Below, in pieces: positions 8,538-16,742 of a stretch of 64,000 bases of DNA (positions within the stretch are counted from its first letter, which is position 1; each line of letters starts with the position of its first letter). Position numbers and translations under genes: made by a program. The stretch is from Streptomyces tirandamycinicus (GTDB taxonomy: Bacteria > Actinomycetota > Actinomycetes > Streptomycetales > Streptomycetaceae): positions 1 to 64,000 of the forward strand of contig NZ_CP029188.1 in assembly GCF_003097515.1 (NCBI RefSeq). Direction: 5' to 3'. The notes under the pieces are model-generated. The model saw only the letters and a program-made list of their open reading frames with translations, did not search any database and was not told where the DNA came from.

Positions 8538-9192
8538 GGGTCGTCTCCGGCCGCCCCTCAGGCAGCGGCGATCATCGCGGGGGCGCTGTGAGCGACGCGG
8601 CGCGCCTTGGGCCTACCCGTCCGCATCCGGCACGGGCGGATGCGGCACTCGGCCGGGCACCGTCACAGCGCAAGCAGAAGGGCGGCACCACCCGGACAAC
8701 GACACTTCTGCGTTCCCGTCACGCCCCGTCGGTGCGTGGGCGTGCGCGGATCTAGGGTCGGCACCCGCGGGACCCTACCGGGCGGCGATGACCTTCCGCT
8801 GCAGCGCCTCGCAGGGTGATCTTCCCCGAGGTGAAGACGGCGGGCCAGCCCTGCTCGGCGTTGCGCAGGGCGCTGTTCAGCGGAGGGTCGGCCGGTCGGC
8901 CGTCGGCAGCGACACCACGGCCGTCGCCGTGCCCGGTGCGAGCCGTGCCAGATCACCGGCCCTCTGCCGGGGGCAGCGTGCACACCCCGCGCTCCGCCCC
9001 TCCGGGTCCGGCGGGGCGCCGGGCCGGGGAGTCGACGAGCATCCGGACGGCTGCCGCCCGTCCTTCGGCATCCAGCCGGGCGGGCAGCAGGCCCGCCGCA
9101 GCGGCCTCACGGGCCGGCAGTCGGTGGGCAGGCCCCCCTCTCGGGTGGGCGCCAGGCTGGTGCTCCACCGTGGTCGGGGGACGTCTGCGGGG
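8538..9192. other. Noncoding region with remnants
   Basis: No intact gene is supported. The only readable trace is a minus-strand primase-polymerase-like fragment at about 8779-8886, described separately. Confidence 0.5.
8779..8886 (-). pseudogene. Possible primase-polymerase N-terminal fragment
   Basis: On the minus strand one frame reads NSALRNAEQGWPVFTSG. This resembles the opening of bifunctional DNA primase/polymerase proteins (AL.AEHGWPVFP), which are common on actinobacterial plasmids and integrative elements. There is no start codon nearby and the frame soon loses resemblance. It is at most a remnant. Confidence 0.3.
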
Positions 9193-9782
9193 TCAGACGC
9201 GGAGCTGGTAGTGCATCAGGCGAGCGCGGGCGTACTCGTGGTCCGTTCCGAAGGTCCGGGCGACGGTTTCCCAGGACAGCTCGTCCTCGTCCGCGCTCGC
9301 CTGGGCGTCGGCCGCGGCGTGCCGGGCGATGCGCAGGGTGATGCGCTCCAGGGCGGCGATGGCCTTCAGGGCGGCCAGCGGGGAGTCGGCGGCCAGGTCG
9401 TGCAGCTGCTCGTCGAGGCGCTCCACGAGATCCGTCATCGCGGCGGGCAGCGGGAGCGAGCGGGCCTCGAGGTCGTGGAGGTGGCCGTCGAAGTCCGTGC
9501 GGGCGGCGGAGGTGTCGACCGTCTCCGGGTCGTCCGCGGCCGTGCCCCAGTCGATCCGGTACAGGTGCTCGCACCGCCAGCCGCAGGAGCACACCGCGCG
9601 CAGGTGAGAAGGCCGCGGGCTGCCCAGGGTGCCGTCGTAGGCCCACCACTCCCTCGTGCTGGGCATGTGACTGCCGCTGCCGGCGTCCAGATAACCGGGG
9701 CCGGTTCGCTGCCGTCGGCCAGCACCGCCCCCGCGAAACCCTGATGCCGGTCCCCGAACTCCTCCGACGCCCACACCACCAT
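9193..9782 (-). pseudogene. Frameshifted hypothetical gene (MVVWASEEFG ... family)
   Basis: The natural start is the ATG at 9782, with AGGGGAG just upstream; the protein begins MVVWASEEFGDRHQGFAG. After PAPVIWTP the frame fails, and the expected continuation GSGSHMPSTREWWAYDGT lies in another frame (from about 9680 down to 9193). One missing G in the run at about 9678-9684 explains this. The restored protein would have about 196 residues, with a Cys-containing middle (AVCSCGWRCEH) and a helical C-terminus. The family is a common Streptomyces hypothetical that sits beside regulators. A sequencing error is possible. Confidence 0.6.
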
Positions 9783-11250
9783 CACCGCTCCCCTTCACCT
9801 CGGTTACTGCGGTCCCTCCGGCGGCCGCGCAGTGCAAGGGGCCGCCGAGGCGAGCCTGCCCGAACCGGACACCCCGCGAGAGGCGAACCCCCGAACAGGG
9901 GACGACACCAGGCTTCGGCGACGTAGCCGGCCCGGGGCAGCCCGGGGCAGCCCGGGGCAGCCCGGGGCAGCCCGGCTGCAGGCGGGCGGTGAGGCCGAAC
10001 TGGTTCATCAGGTCGGTGAAGGATTCCTGCGCGCTCTCGCGCAGTACGTCGTCGGTGTCGGCCAGGGTCACCAGGGCGGTCACCGGCTGGATGCGGCGCG
10101 GCCGGCGTGCGTGGTCGGGAATCGTTTTGAAGCTCGCGTACTCGGTGACGACCGGGGTCAGGGGTGCCGGTTGGGCGGTGGTGATGGTGGCCGTGACGTG
10201 GACGGTGCTGTCCACGCCCAGGCGGCGGCCGAGTTCGCGGGCGAGCGCGAGGACGTCGCGGCAGGATGCGCCGGTGACATCCGCGTCGACCACGATCCCC
10301 TCCGTGTCCGGGTCGGCGTGGTCGCCGCGCAAGGCCTTCCAGGACAGGTTGGCGGCCAGGACGATACTGCCGTCGTGGTGCAGCTCGGCGAGGACCCCCC
10401 GGCCCGTGCGCAGGGGCAGGGTGCTGAAGACCCAGCGGCGCAGCCCCGGCCGAGGGTAGGACATGACGACGTTGAGCGCCGTCAGGGGACCGACGACGTG
10501 GTAGTTGCGGGACATGTCCCGGGAGCAGGCGAGGGCGGTAGCGCAGACCTCGGCGGCGTTCTCCCTCGCGAGCGGCGGGGCAGTGCGCGGCAGCGGCCGC
10601 TCCGGGCGGGCGACGGCGAGGAACCAGGCCGAGGGTTCGGCCTGCTCGGCAAGGACGTTCTCCCGGGTGTGGGCGATGAGCCACTCGAGCTCGTCCTGGG
10701 CATGCTGGGTGCGGGTGAAGCGGTCGCGGTAGGCGCGTTCGATCTGGTGCTCGGCCATCCAGGCGGTGTGGTCGGCGTCCCGGTAGGGGACGACGGCGGC
10801 CTGCTGGTCCTTGTCCTTGGCCGCGGTGCCGTAGACGTGGTGCGGCGCCATCGGGCTGGGAGGGATGTCGATGACCAGGAAGCTCAGGGCGCGGTCGGGC
10901 GAGGTGAGGGTGGTGAAGGTGACGTCGGGCAGGTAGGGCTGGACGTGGTTGCGGATCCACTGCGCGTACTGCTGGCTGTTGACCTCGTCGGGGTCGATAC
11001 CGACGGGCTCGGTGGTCCTGTCCCGCACGCCGAAGACGAGCAGGCCGCCGCGGGTGCTGGCCATCGCGGCGACGTCCTTGGCCAGCTCGTTCCAGCGACC
11101 GTCGCGCGGCGGCTGCGGCAGCTGCTCTTTCCAGTCCAGATCGTCGGACTCGGCGAGGTTGGCCCCTGCGGCCCTCTTCACCATGTCGAAGGTCACCGGG
11201 CCGGGCGGGGCTCCGAGGTACTCGTGCAGTCGCGTCCAGGAACGAGCCAT
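9193..11250 (-). CDS. AlbA_2/Schlafen-type DNA-binding protein, C-terminally extended
   Basis: The start is the ATG at 11250 (AGGG upstream). The N-terminal half matches the AlbA_2 (Schlafen-AlbA_2) fold: EYLGAPPGPVTFDMVKRAAG, then DDLDWKEQLP, then LAKDVAAMASTRGGLLVFGV. Proteins with it bind DNA or RNA and often serve as regulators or helicase partners. A second domain of unknown function extends to about residue 425 (LTDLMNQFGLTAR). Beyond this, the frame crosses a 10-bp tandem repeat and runs without a stop into the last 157 codons of the neighbouring frameshifted gene, for a total of 685 residues. The ancestral end was probably near 9970, so the C-terminal 260 residues are likely spurious. 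Confidence 0.6.
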   Translation of the reverse strand: MARSWTRLHEYLGAPPGPVTFDMVKRAAGANLAESDDLDWKEQLPQPPRDGRWNELAKDVAAMASTRGGLLVFGVRDRTTEPVGIDPDEVNSQQYAQWIRNHVQPYLPDVTFTTLTSPDRALSFLVIDIPPSPMAPHHVYGTAAKDKDQQAAVVPYRDADHTAWMAEHQIERAYRDRFTRTQHAQDELEWLIAHTRENVLAEQAEPSAWFLAVARPERPLPRTAPPLARENAAEVCATALACSRDMSRNYHVVGPLTALNVVMSYPRPGLRRWVFSTLPLRTGRGVLAELHHDGSIVLAANLSWKALRGDHADPDTEGIVVDADVTGASCRDVLALARELGRRLGVDSTVHVTATITTAQPAPLTPVVTEYASFKTIPDHARRPRRIQPVTALVTLADTDDVLRESAQESFTDLMNQFGLTARLQPGCPGLPRAAPGCPGPATSPKPGVVPCSGVRLSRGVRFGQARLGGPLHCAAAGGTAVTEVKGSGDGGVGVGGVRGPASGFRGGGAGRRQRTGPGYLDAGSGSHMPSTREWWAYDGTLGSPRPSHLRAVCSCGWRCEHLYRIDWGTAADDPETVDTSAARTDFDGHLHDLEARSLPLPAAMTDLVERLDEQLHDLAADSPLAALKAIAALERITLRIARHAAADAQASADEDELSWETVARTFGTDHEYARARLMHYQLRV
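9931..9975. repeat. 10-bp tandem repeat
   Basis: Four exact copies of CCCGGGGCAG (9931-9970) are followed by a partial copy. It lies at the probable natural 3' end of the AlbA_2 gene. A 10-bp unit shifts frame, so changes in copy number would switch the downstream frame. Confidence 0.85.
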
Positions 11251-11645
11251 GCAGAAGACCCTACGACCCGGCACCGACACCCCGGCACCGATCCACCGCC
11301 GGGCGCAGGAGACAACCCACGGCGCGGCCAGCCTAGTTGGGCCGCTCCTCTCACATGGGGCGCCGCCGGGCTGGGCGTGCAGAGCGACATCCGCCAGCAC
11401 CTGCTCAAGGACACCGCCCGGAACCGGAACGCGCATCCGGCAACCCCCACTCGGGCAGGTGTCGGCGTACACCTGACGTGCACCAGTAGGTACAACTCGA
11501 CGTGCACAACTGCAGCGCCTCGCAGCGCTGCTGGTACTCGGCCGTGGCGATCGCCAGACAACGGCTTGTTCTTGCGTCCCGTCACTTGATCGGTGGAAAT
11601 CCAGCGCCGAGGATACGTAGGGCGAGATCGCCTTGGGGAGGCACA
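11251..11645. other. Divergent intergenic region
   Basis: No gene is seen. It separates the minus-strand AlbA_2 gene from the plus-strand dehydrogenase and presumably holds both promoters. A GGGGAGG ribosome site ends it at 11634-11640. Confidence 0.5.
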
Positions 11646-12449
11646 GTGCGTCTGGGGACGGTGGCGGTGACGGGCGCGGCGGGGAACATCGGGGCCGTCG
11701 TGCGCAGGGCACTTCAGAGCGAAGCGACGCGTGTGATCCTGCTCGACCGGGTGACGCTGCGGCCGGAAGCCGACAACGAGGACGTGCACACCATCGACCT
11801 GCGCGACGCGGCCGCCGTGGAATCGGCCCTCGCGGGCGCTGACCAGGTGCTCCATCTGGGCGGTATGCCGGATGAAGCGCCGCTCGAGGATCTACTCGAT
11901 GTCAACGTGCTCGGCACCCACCACGTGCTGGAGGCGGCACGACGAACGGGCATCGAACGGGTGGTGCTGGCCAGCAGTAACCGCGTGGCCGGCTTCTACC
12001 CCATCGGGCATTTCACGAGGCCGCAAGAGCCCGTACGGCCTGACGGCCTGTACGGCGTGAGCAAGGCAGCCATTGAGGCCCTCGGCCAGCTCTACGCCGA
12101 CAAATTCGGCCTGTCCGTCATCTGCCTGCGCATCGGCAGCTTCGAACCCGTCCCGACCGAGCCCCGACATCTGGCAACGTGGCTCAGCCCGCGCGACGCC
12201 GTCGGCTACGTTCGGGCTGCCCTGACCGCCCCGTCCTCCACCCGGTTTGCCACCGTGTACGCCGTCTCCGCCAACACCCGCCGTTTCTGGGAGGTCCCGG
12301 ATTCAGCGGTACTGGACTACACACCCGTCGACAACGCCGAATGCCACGCCGTCGACGTTCCCGGAGCCGAGCTCCCGGCCGACCCTACGTCACCCCAGGC
12401 CGGCCCTTATGCCTCGCCCGAGTTCACCCTCCCACATCTCCGGTCCTGA
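11646..12449 (+). CDS. NAD-dependent epimerase/dehydrogenase, uronate dehydrogenase-like
   Basis: This encodes 267 residues from the GTG at 11646, five bases after GGGGAGG. It is a short-chain (extended) dehydrogenase: the Rossmann motif TGAAGNIG lies at residues 9-16, and YGVSK supplies the Tyr and Lys of the active site. The segments VLASSNRVAGFYP, RPDGLYGVSK and LRIGSFEPVP closely follow bacterial uronate dehydrogenases, which oxidise galacturonate or glucuronate to the aldarolactone with NAD. Length also agrees with that family. It stands alone upstream of the IS cluster. The exact substrate is inferred. Confidence 0.75.
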   Translation: MRLGTVAVTGAAGNIGAVVRRALQSEATRVILLDRVTLRPEADNEDVHTIDLRDAAAVESALAGADQVLHLGGMPDEAPLEDLLDVNVLGTHHVLEAARRTGIERVVLASSNRVAGFYPIGHFTRPQEPVRPDGLYGVSKAAIEALGQLYADKFGLSVICLRIGSFEPVPTEPRHLATWLSPRDAVGYVRAALTAPSSTRFATVYAVSANTRRFWEVPDSAVLDYTPVDNAECHAVDVPGAELPADPTSPQAGPYASPEFTLPHLRS

Positions 12450-12484
12450 CCACTCAACCGCACATGAGTAACACCCACCGTGTC

Positions 12485-12799
12485 CTATGTGGTGAGGCGG
12501 ATGAGTCGTTTGTAGCAGCAGAGGGCGGCGGCGAGGCCGAGGAAGGCCAGGTAGTTGTGGGGATGGCGCTCGTAGCGGTGGTTGAGTCTGCGGTAGCCGG
12601 TGAGCCAGGACATGGTGCATTCGATGACCCAACGACGTCGGCCGAGTCGTTCGCTGGACTCGATGCCATTGCGGGCGATCCGGACTGCGATGCGCTTGCC
12701 GCGTAACCATTTCCGCAGTTGAGGTATGTCGTATGCCTTGTCGGCGTGCAATTTTCGGGGCTTGTAGTGCCAGCCGCGGTGGGGGTCGTGTCTCGATAG
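12485..12799 (-). pseudogene. IS5-family transposase, C-terminal part
   Basis: On the minus strand, from LSRHDPHRG through YKPRKLHADKAYD and ERLGRRRWVIECTMSW to the end, this is the C-terminal part of an IS5-family DDE transposase. It includes the last catalytic region. It is cut at 12799 exactly where the IS256 copy begins, and its N-terminal part lies at 16477-16742 on the opposite strand. The last 8 bp (12792-12799, CTCGATAG) duplicate, in inverse sense, the end of that other half. Confidence 0.85.
12792..12799. repeat. 8-bp target duplication of the IS5 site (partner 16735-16742)
   Basis: CTCGATAG here is the reverse complement of CTATCGAG at 16735-16742. They are the two halves of one IS256 target duplication, now separated and inverted relative to each other. 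Confidence 0.85.
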
Positions 12800-14137
12800 G
12801 ATGGTGTCCCGTCGAGTGCTGTAGCAGCGATCTCCGCATAGCCCCTGGTCATGAGGCGGCCATCGCGCAACTCTCCGAGTAGCGAAGCTCGTTGAGAGAG
12901 GTGACGCGATGGCCTTGTCCCAGCATGACTTACTCCGGCTGATGGAGTCACTGCGTACGGCGGACGGAATCGAGTTGATCAGGGTCCTGGCCCAGCGGAT
13001 CCTGCAGGAACTCATCGAGGCCGAGGCCACCACCCACATCGGCGCGGAGCCCGGCGAGCACGCCGAGACCCGTACGACCTGGCGCAACGGTCACCGCGAC
13101 AAAGTGCTGACCACGCAGGCCGCAGACCTGGACCTGGCCATCCCCAAGGTCCGCACCGGCACCTTCTTCCCCAGCCTGCTCGAACGCCGCCGCCGTATCG
13201 ACCGGGCCCTTTACGCCGTCATCGTTGAGGCATACGTCCACGGAGTGTCCACCCGCAGCGTGGACGACCTGGTCAGGGCCCTGGGCGCGGACACCGGGAT
13301 CTCCAAGAGCGAGGTCTCCCGGCTCTGCGCCGGACTGGACGCCGAACTCACCGCCTTCCGCACCCGCCCGCTGGACCACACCCGATTCCCCTACATCTAC
13401 CTGGACGCGACGTACTGCAAGGCGCGGGTGAACCACCAGATCGTGTCCCAGGCCGTGGTGATCGCCACCGGCATCACCGAGGACGGCGGACGCGAAGTGC
13501 TGGGACTGATGGTCGGCGACAGCGAGACCGAGGCGTTCTGGAGCGAGTTCCTGCGCTCCCTGCGCGAACGGGGCCTGAACGGGGTCCGCCTGGTCATCGC
13601 CGACCACCACTCGGGTCTGGTCAAGGCCGTGCGCAAAGTCATACTCGGCGCCGGCTACCAAAGATGCCGCGTTCACTTCCTGCGCAACGTCTTCGCGATG
13701 ATCCCGAAGGACTCCGCGGAAATGGTGGCCGCGACCATCCGCACGATCTTCGCCCAGCCTGACGCCGCAGCCGTCCGGGCCCAGCTCGACACCGTCGCCG
13801 ACATGCTCGGCCGCCAGTTCCCCAAGGTCAGGGCCCTGCTCCTGGAGGCGAAGGAGGACCTGACCGCGTTCGCGGACTTCCCTGATCGGCACTGGAAGAA
13901 GATCCAGTCGACCAACCCGCTGGAGCGGATCAACCGCGAGATCAAACGCCGGACCGACGTCGTGCAGATCTTCCCCAACCCCGACGCCCTCGAACGACTC
14001 ACCACCGCCGTGCTCATCGAGATGCACGACGAGTGGATCGCCTTCCCACGCCGCTACCTCCCCGAAGGCAGCATGGACAAGATCTACCCCAACAACGACC
14101 AGATCGGTCCGACTACACCACCACAGGGGGCACGACC
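12800..14137 (+). mobile_element. IS256-family element, copy 1 (1338 bp)
   Basis: The ends were set by comparison with the inverted copy at 16743-18080 (also 1338 bp). The left end begins GATGGTGTCCC. The right end, read inward, begins GGTCGTGCCCC; both share an inner GTGGTGTAG (GTGCTGTAG on the left of this copy). The flanks are unmatched here: an IS5 half on the left, an IS3 half on the right. Confidence 0.9.
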
Positions 14138-14255
14138 CACTTCGGCGTGCAGCGGATCTGCCGGGTGCTCGGAGCGTCCCGCGCCGGCTACTACCGGCAC
14201 CTGGCCACCGAGCAGGCCCGCGCAGAGCGCCAGGCTGAGGGGAAGCGGACCGTGA
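12909..14255 (+). CDS. IS256-family transposase, copy 1
   Basis: This is a DDE transposase that moves the element. The start is ATG 12909, preceded by AGAGAGGTGACGCG. Family blocks in order are ATTHIGAEPGEHAETRT, TWRNGHRDK, IPKVRTGTFFPSLLERR, YIYLDATY (first Asp), LVIADHHSGL (second Asp), RCRVHFLRN and a C-terminal STNPLERINREIKRR (Glu). There is no stop inside the element: the frame leaves the right end after GPTTPPQGARP and continues 118 bp into IS3 DNA, so the C-terminal tail is foreign. It differs from copy 2 at least by Lys versus Asn in GISKSEVSR. Confidence 0.9.
   Translation: MALSQHDLLRLMESLRTADGIELIRVLAQRILQELIEAEATTHIGAEPGEHAETRTTWRNGHRDKVLTTQAADLDLAIPKVRTGTFFPSLLERRRRIDRALYAVIVEAYVHGVSTRSVDDLVRALGADTGISKSEVSRLCAGLDAELTAFRTRPLDHTRFPYIYLDATYCKARVNHQIVSQAVVIATGITEDGGREVLGLMVGDSETEAFWSEFLRSLRERGLNGVRLVIADHHSGLVKAVRKVILGAGYQRCRVHFLRNVFAMIPKDSAEMVAATIRTIFAQPDAAAVRAQLDTVADMLGRQFPKVRALLLEAKEDLTAFADFPDRHWKKIQSTNPLERINREIKRRTDVVQIFPNPDALERLTTAVLIEMHDEWIAFPRRYLPEGSMDKIYPNNDQIGPTTPPQGARPTSACSGSAGCSERPAPATTGTWPPSRPAQSARLRGSGP
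14138..14145. repeat. 8-bp target duplication of the IS3 site (partner 18081-18088)
   Basis: CACTTCGG here pairs with CCGAAGTG at 18081-18088, its reverse complement. They are two halves of one IS256 insertion site in the IS3 orfB, now inverted relative to each other. Confidence 0.85.
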
Positions 14256-14705
14256 GCGAGATCCGCGCCATCCACGCCGAGCACCATAGTGCCTACGGCG
14301 CCCCGCGCGTCCATGCTGAGTTCCGGGCCCGCGGGCGCAGGATCAACCGCAAGCGCGTCACTCGGCTGATGCGTATCAACCACATCGTCGGGCGGCACCT
14401 ACGCAAGAAGAAGCGGACAACGATCGCGGACCGGACCGCGCCGCCCGCGCCGGACCTGGTGATGCGCGACTTCACCGCGGACACACTCAACACCAGGTGG
14501 TGCGGCGACATCACCTACATAGCCGTCGGATCGGCGTGGCTCTACCTCGCCACGGTGATCGACATCTGCTCGAGGAAGGTGGTGGGCTGGTCGATCGCCG
14601 ACCACATGCGCACCTCCCTGGTCACCCGACGCGATCGAAATGGCCGTGGCCGCCCGCGGAGGGCGGGTCCACGGCGTCGTGTTCCACACGGACAGGGGTG
14701 CCCAG
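14138..14705 (+). pseudogene. IS3-family orfB, middle part, frameshifted
   Basis: From HFGVQRICRVLGASRAGYY this is the integrase-like orfB of an IS3-family element, with HTH-like segments and the start of the DDE core (TRWCGDITYI, VIDICSRKVVGWS). One extra C near 14628 shifts the frame: LVT should continue AIEMAVAARGGRVHG, which is in another frame. After FHTDRGAQ it is interrupted by the IS30-like element at 14706. Its first codons lie at 18081-18126 beyond IS256 copy 2, and its last part at 16157-16450. Confidence 0.85.
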
Positions 14706-16156
14706 GGCAGATTCAACTGGTCGTCGCAACACCTCACTGACCTGGGAGGATGTTGTGGCACAAGGACGAGCTCGTGCAGCACTTCGGGCAGGCCGTCCAC
14801 CGTTGCGGTCACCGGGGCGCCCGCCGGTAAACCGGACACGCGAGAAGCGGCAGTTCTGGCGAAAGATCGCCGAGGGGGTGTCCAGCGAGGACGCCGCCAT
14901 CGCCTGCGGTGTGTCGCAGCCGCTGGGGCCGCGGTGGTTTCGCGAGGGTGGCGGCATGCCGCCGATCAGCATGGACGAGCCCTCGGGCCGCTACCTGTCG
15001 TTTGCCGAGCGTGAGGAGATCGCGCTGTTGCGCGCGAAGGACCGCGGGGTGCGGGAGATCGCCCGCGAGCTCGGACGCTCGCCGTCGACCATCTCGCGCG
15101 AGCTGCGGCGCAATGCCGCCACCCGTGGAGGGAGGTTGGACTATCGGGCTTCGGTCGCCCAATGGCACGCGGACCGGCAGGCTCGCCGCCCCAAGTCCTG
15201 CAAGCTCAAGCAGAATCCGCGGTTGCGGGAGTGGGTGCAGGACCGGCTGGCCGGGACCGTGCGTACGGAGGACGGCAGCGAGGTGGCCAGCCCGGAAGTA
15301 CCGTGGAAGAAGCGGCGGCACGGCCGCAGGGCGGACCGACGGTGGGGGACGGCATGGAGCCCCGAGCAGATCGCCCGCCGACTGCCGCTCGACTTCCCCA
15401 AGGACGACACGATGCGCATCTCGCACGAGGCCATCTACCAGGCATTGTTCATCCAGGGCCGGGGCGGGCTGCGGCGCGAGCTGTCCGCCTGCCTGCGCAC
15501 CGGACGTGCCCTGCGGGTTCCCCGGGCCCGAACCCAGGGGCGGGGCAAGAAGTTCGTCACCGATGAGGTGAAGATCAGCGAGCGGCCGGCCGAGGCGGAG
15601 GACCGGGCGGTCCCTGGACACTGGGAAGGCGACTTGATCATCGGGCTGAACAGCTCGGCGATCGGCACGCTGGTCGAACGCACCACCCGGTTCACGATGT
15701 TGCTGCACCTGCCGCCGATGCCCGGCCACGGCGGGCCCCGGGAGAAGAACGGCCCGGCACTGGCCGGACACGGGGCCACAGCGGTGCGGGATGCCATCGC
15801 CACCACGATCAGCTCACTGCCCGAGCAGCTGCGCAGGACACTCACGTGGGACCAGGGCTCGGAGATGGCCGAGCACGCCCAACTGCGCATCGACAGCGGG
15901 CTGGAGATCTACTTCGCGAACCCGCACAGCCCCTGGCAGCGCGGCACGAACGAGAACACCAACGGACTGCTGCGGCAGTATTTCCCCAAGGGAACCGACC
16001 TCTCCCGCTACGACCGCCGCGAGCTCGACGCCGTCGCCACCACCCTGAACGGCCGACCACGCAAGACCCTCGGCTGGAAGACTCCGGCCGAAGCCCTCAA
16101 CGAGCAGCTATAGTCGATCCAACAAGCTGGTGTTGCAACGACCGGTTGAACCTGAG
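14706..16156 (+). mobile_element. IS30-family element (1451 bp) inserted in IS3 orfB
   Basis: The terminal inverted repeats match at 21 of 24 positions (GATTCAACTGGTCGTCGCAA on the left; GGTTCAACCGGTCGTTGCAA read inward on the right). A CAG triplet at 14703-14705 and 16157-16159 is the likely 3-bp target duplication. The exact outer two to three bases are uncertain. Confidence 0.8.
14755..16113 (+). CDS. IS30-family transposase
   Basis: This encodes 452 residues from the GTG at 14755, five bases after GGGAGG. It starts VAQGRARAALR and then has RSPGRPPVNRTREKRQFW, typical of long actinobacterial IS30 transposases. Two HTH regions follow: SSEDAAIACGVSQPLGPRWF, and VREIARELGRSPSTISREL at about residues 100-118. 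The DDE core reads HWEGDLIIG (D), LTWDQGSEM (D) and GTNENTNGLLRQYFPKG (E). All catalytic positions appear intact, so this is the most likely functional transposase in the nest. It is nearly full length for the family. Confidence 0.9.
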   Translation: MAQGRARAALRAGRPPLRSPGRPPVNRTREKRQFWRKIAEGVSSEDAAIACGVSQPLGPRWFREGGGMPPISMDEPSGRYLSFAEREEIALLRAKDRGVREIARELGRSPSTISRELRRNAATRGGRLDYRASVAQWHADRQARRPKSCKLKQNPRLREWVQDRLAGTVRTEDGSEVASPEVPWKKRRHGRRADRRWGTAWSPEQIARRLPLDFPKDDTMRISHEAIYQALFIQGRGGLRRELSACLRTGRALRVPRARTQGRGKKFVTDEVKISERPAEAEDRAVPGHWEGDLIIGLNSSAIGTLVERTTRFTMLLHLPPMPGHGGPREKNGPALAGHGATAVRDAIATTISSLPEQLRRTLTWDQGSEMAEHAQLRIDSGLEIYFANPHSPWQRGTNENTNGLLRQYFPKGTDLSRYDRRELDAVATTLNGRPRKTLGWKTPAEALNEQL

Positions 16157-16450
16157 CAGTACAGCGCGGCCGCCTTCGCCGAGGTCTGCCGCCGGCACGG
16201 CATCCGCCGCAGCATGGGCCGGGTCGGCTCGAGCTACGACAACGCCCTCGCCGAGTCGTTCTTCCAGGGCCTCAAGCGCGAGTTGCTCCACGAAAGGCGC
16301 TGGGTCTCCACGGCACAGGCCCGGCTCGAGCTGTTCCGCTGGCTGTCGTACTACAACCGGCGCCGTCGGCATTCCGCGCTCGGCTACCTCACACCAGCCG
16401 AGTTCGAACAGCAACTGATCACGTCACGTACGCTGACACTCGTCGCGTGA
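16157..16450 (+). pseudogene. IS3-family orfB, C-terminal part
   Basis: QYSAAAFAEVCRRHGIRRSM continues FHTDRGAQ of the segment ending at 14705. GSSYDNALAESFFQGLKREL carries the last catalytic Glu region, and YNRRRRHSALGYLTP is the usual IS3 C-terminus. It ends with TGA at 16450, just inside the IS3 right inverted repeat. Confidence 0.85.
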
Positions 16451-16455
16451 AACCC

Positions 16456-16476
16456 GGTGTCCACTCCCGGGGATCA
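16456..16476. repeat. IS3 right terminal repeat
   Basis: Read inward it is TGATCCCCGGGAGTGGACAC. It matches the other end at 18481-18501 (TGATCCTTTGGAGTGGACAC) at 17 of 20 positions. The bases outside the two ends do not form a target duplication. Confidence 0.75.
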
Positions 16477-16742
16477 AACTCAGACGGTCGCACGAAGCGG
16501 TCCTCGACAGGATCGACGAGTGTGGCTTGCTGGATCTGTCCCGCACGGTCCTCGACTCTGCGCACGTGCGGGCCAAAGGGGGGCGAACTCACAAGTCCGA
16601 GCCCCGTGGACCGGGGCAAGGCGGGTTCCAAGATGCACGTCCTGTCGGACGCGAACGGACTGCCCCTCGTCGTCGGCGTCTCCGCCGCCAACACGCACGA
16701 CAGTCTCGGACTGAAACCTATGATGGCCGGTCTCCTATCGAG
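16477..16742 (+). pseudogene. IS5-family transposase, N-terminal/middle part, frameshifted
   Basis: The frames read LDRIDECGLLDLSRTVLDSA and HVRAK, then after a one-base shift in the G run near 16577-16583 GELTSPSPVDRGKAGSKMHV (first DDE region) and ANTHDSLGLKPMMAGLLSR. It ends at the IS256 boundary in CTATCGAG. Its continuation is the minus-strand fragment at 12799-12485. The N-terminus is missing, replaced by the IS3 end at 16476. Confidence 0.8.

Noticed and set aside
9832..11589. Plus-strand frame antisense to the AlbA_2 gene
   Set aside because: It has shadow composition and no start signal. The minus strand shows the AlbA_2 motifs.
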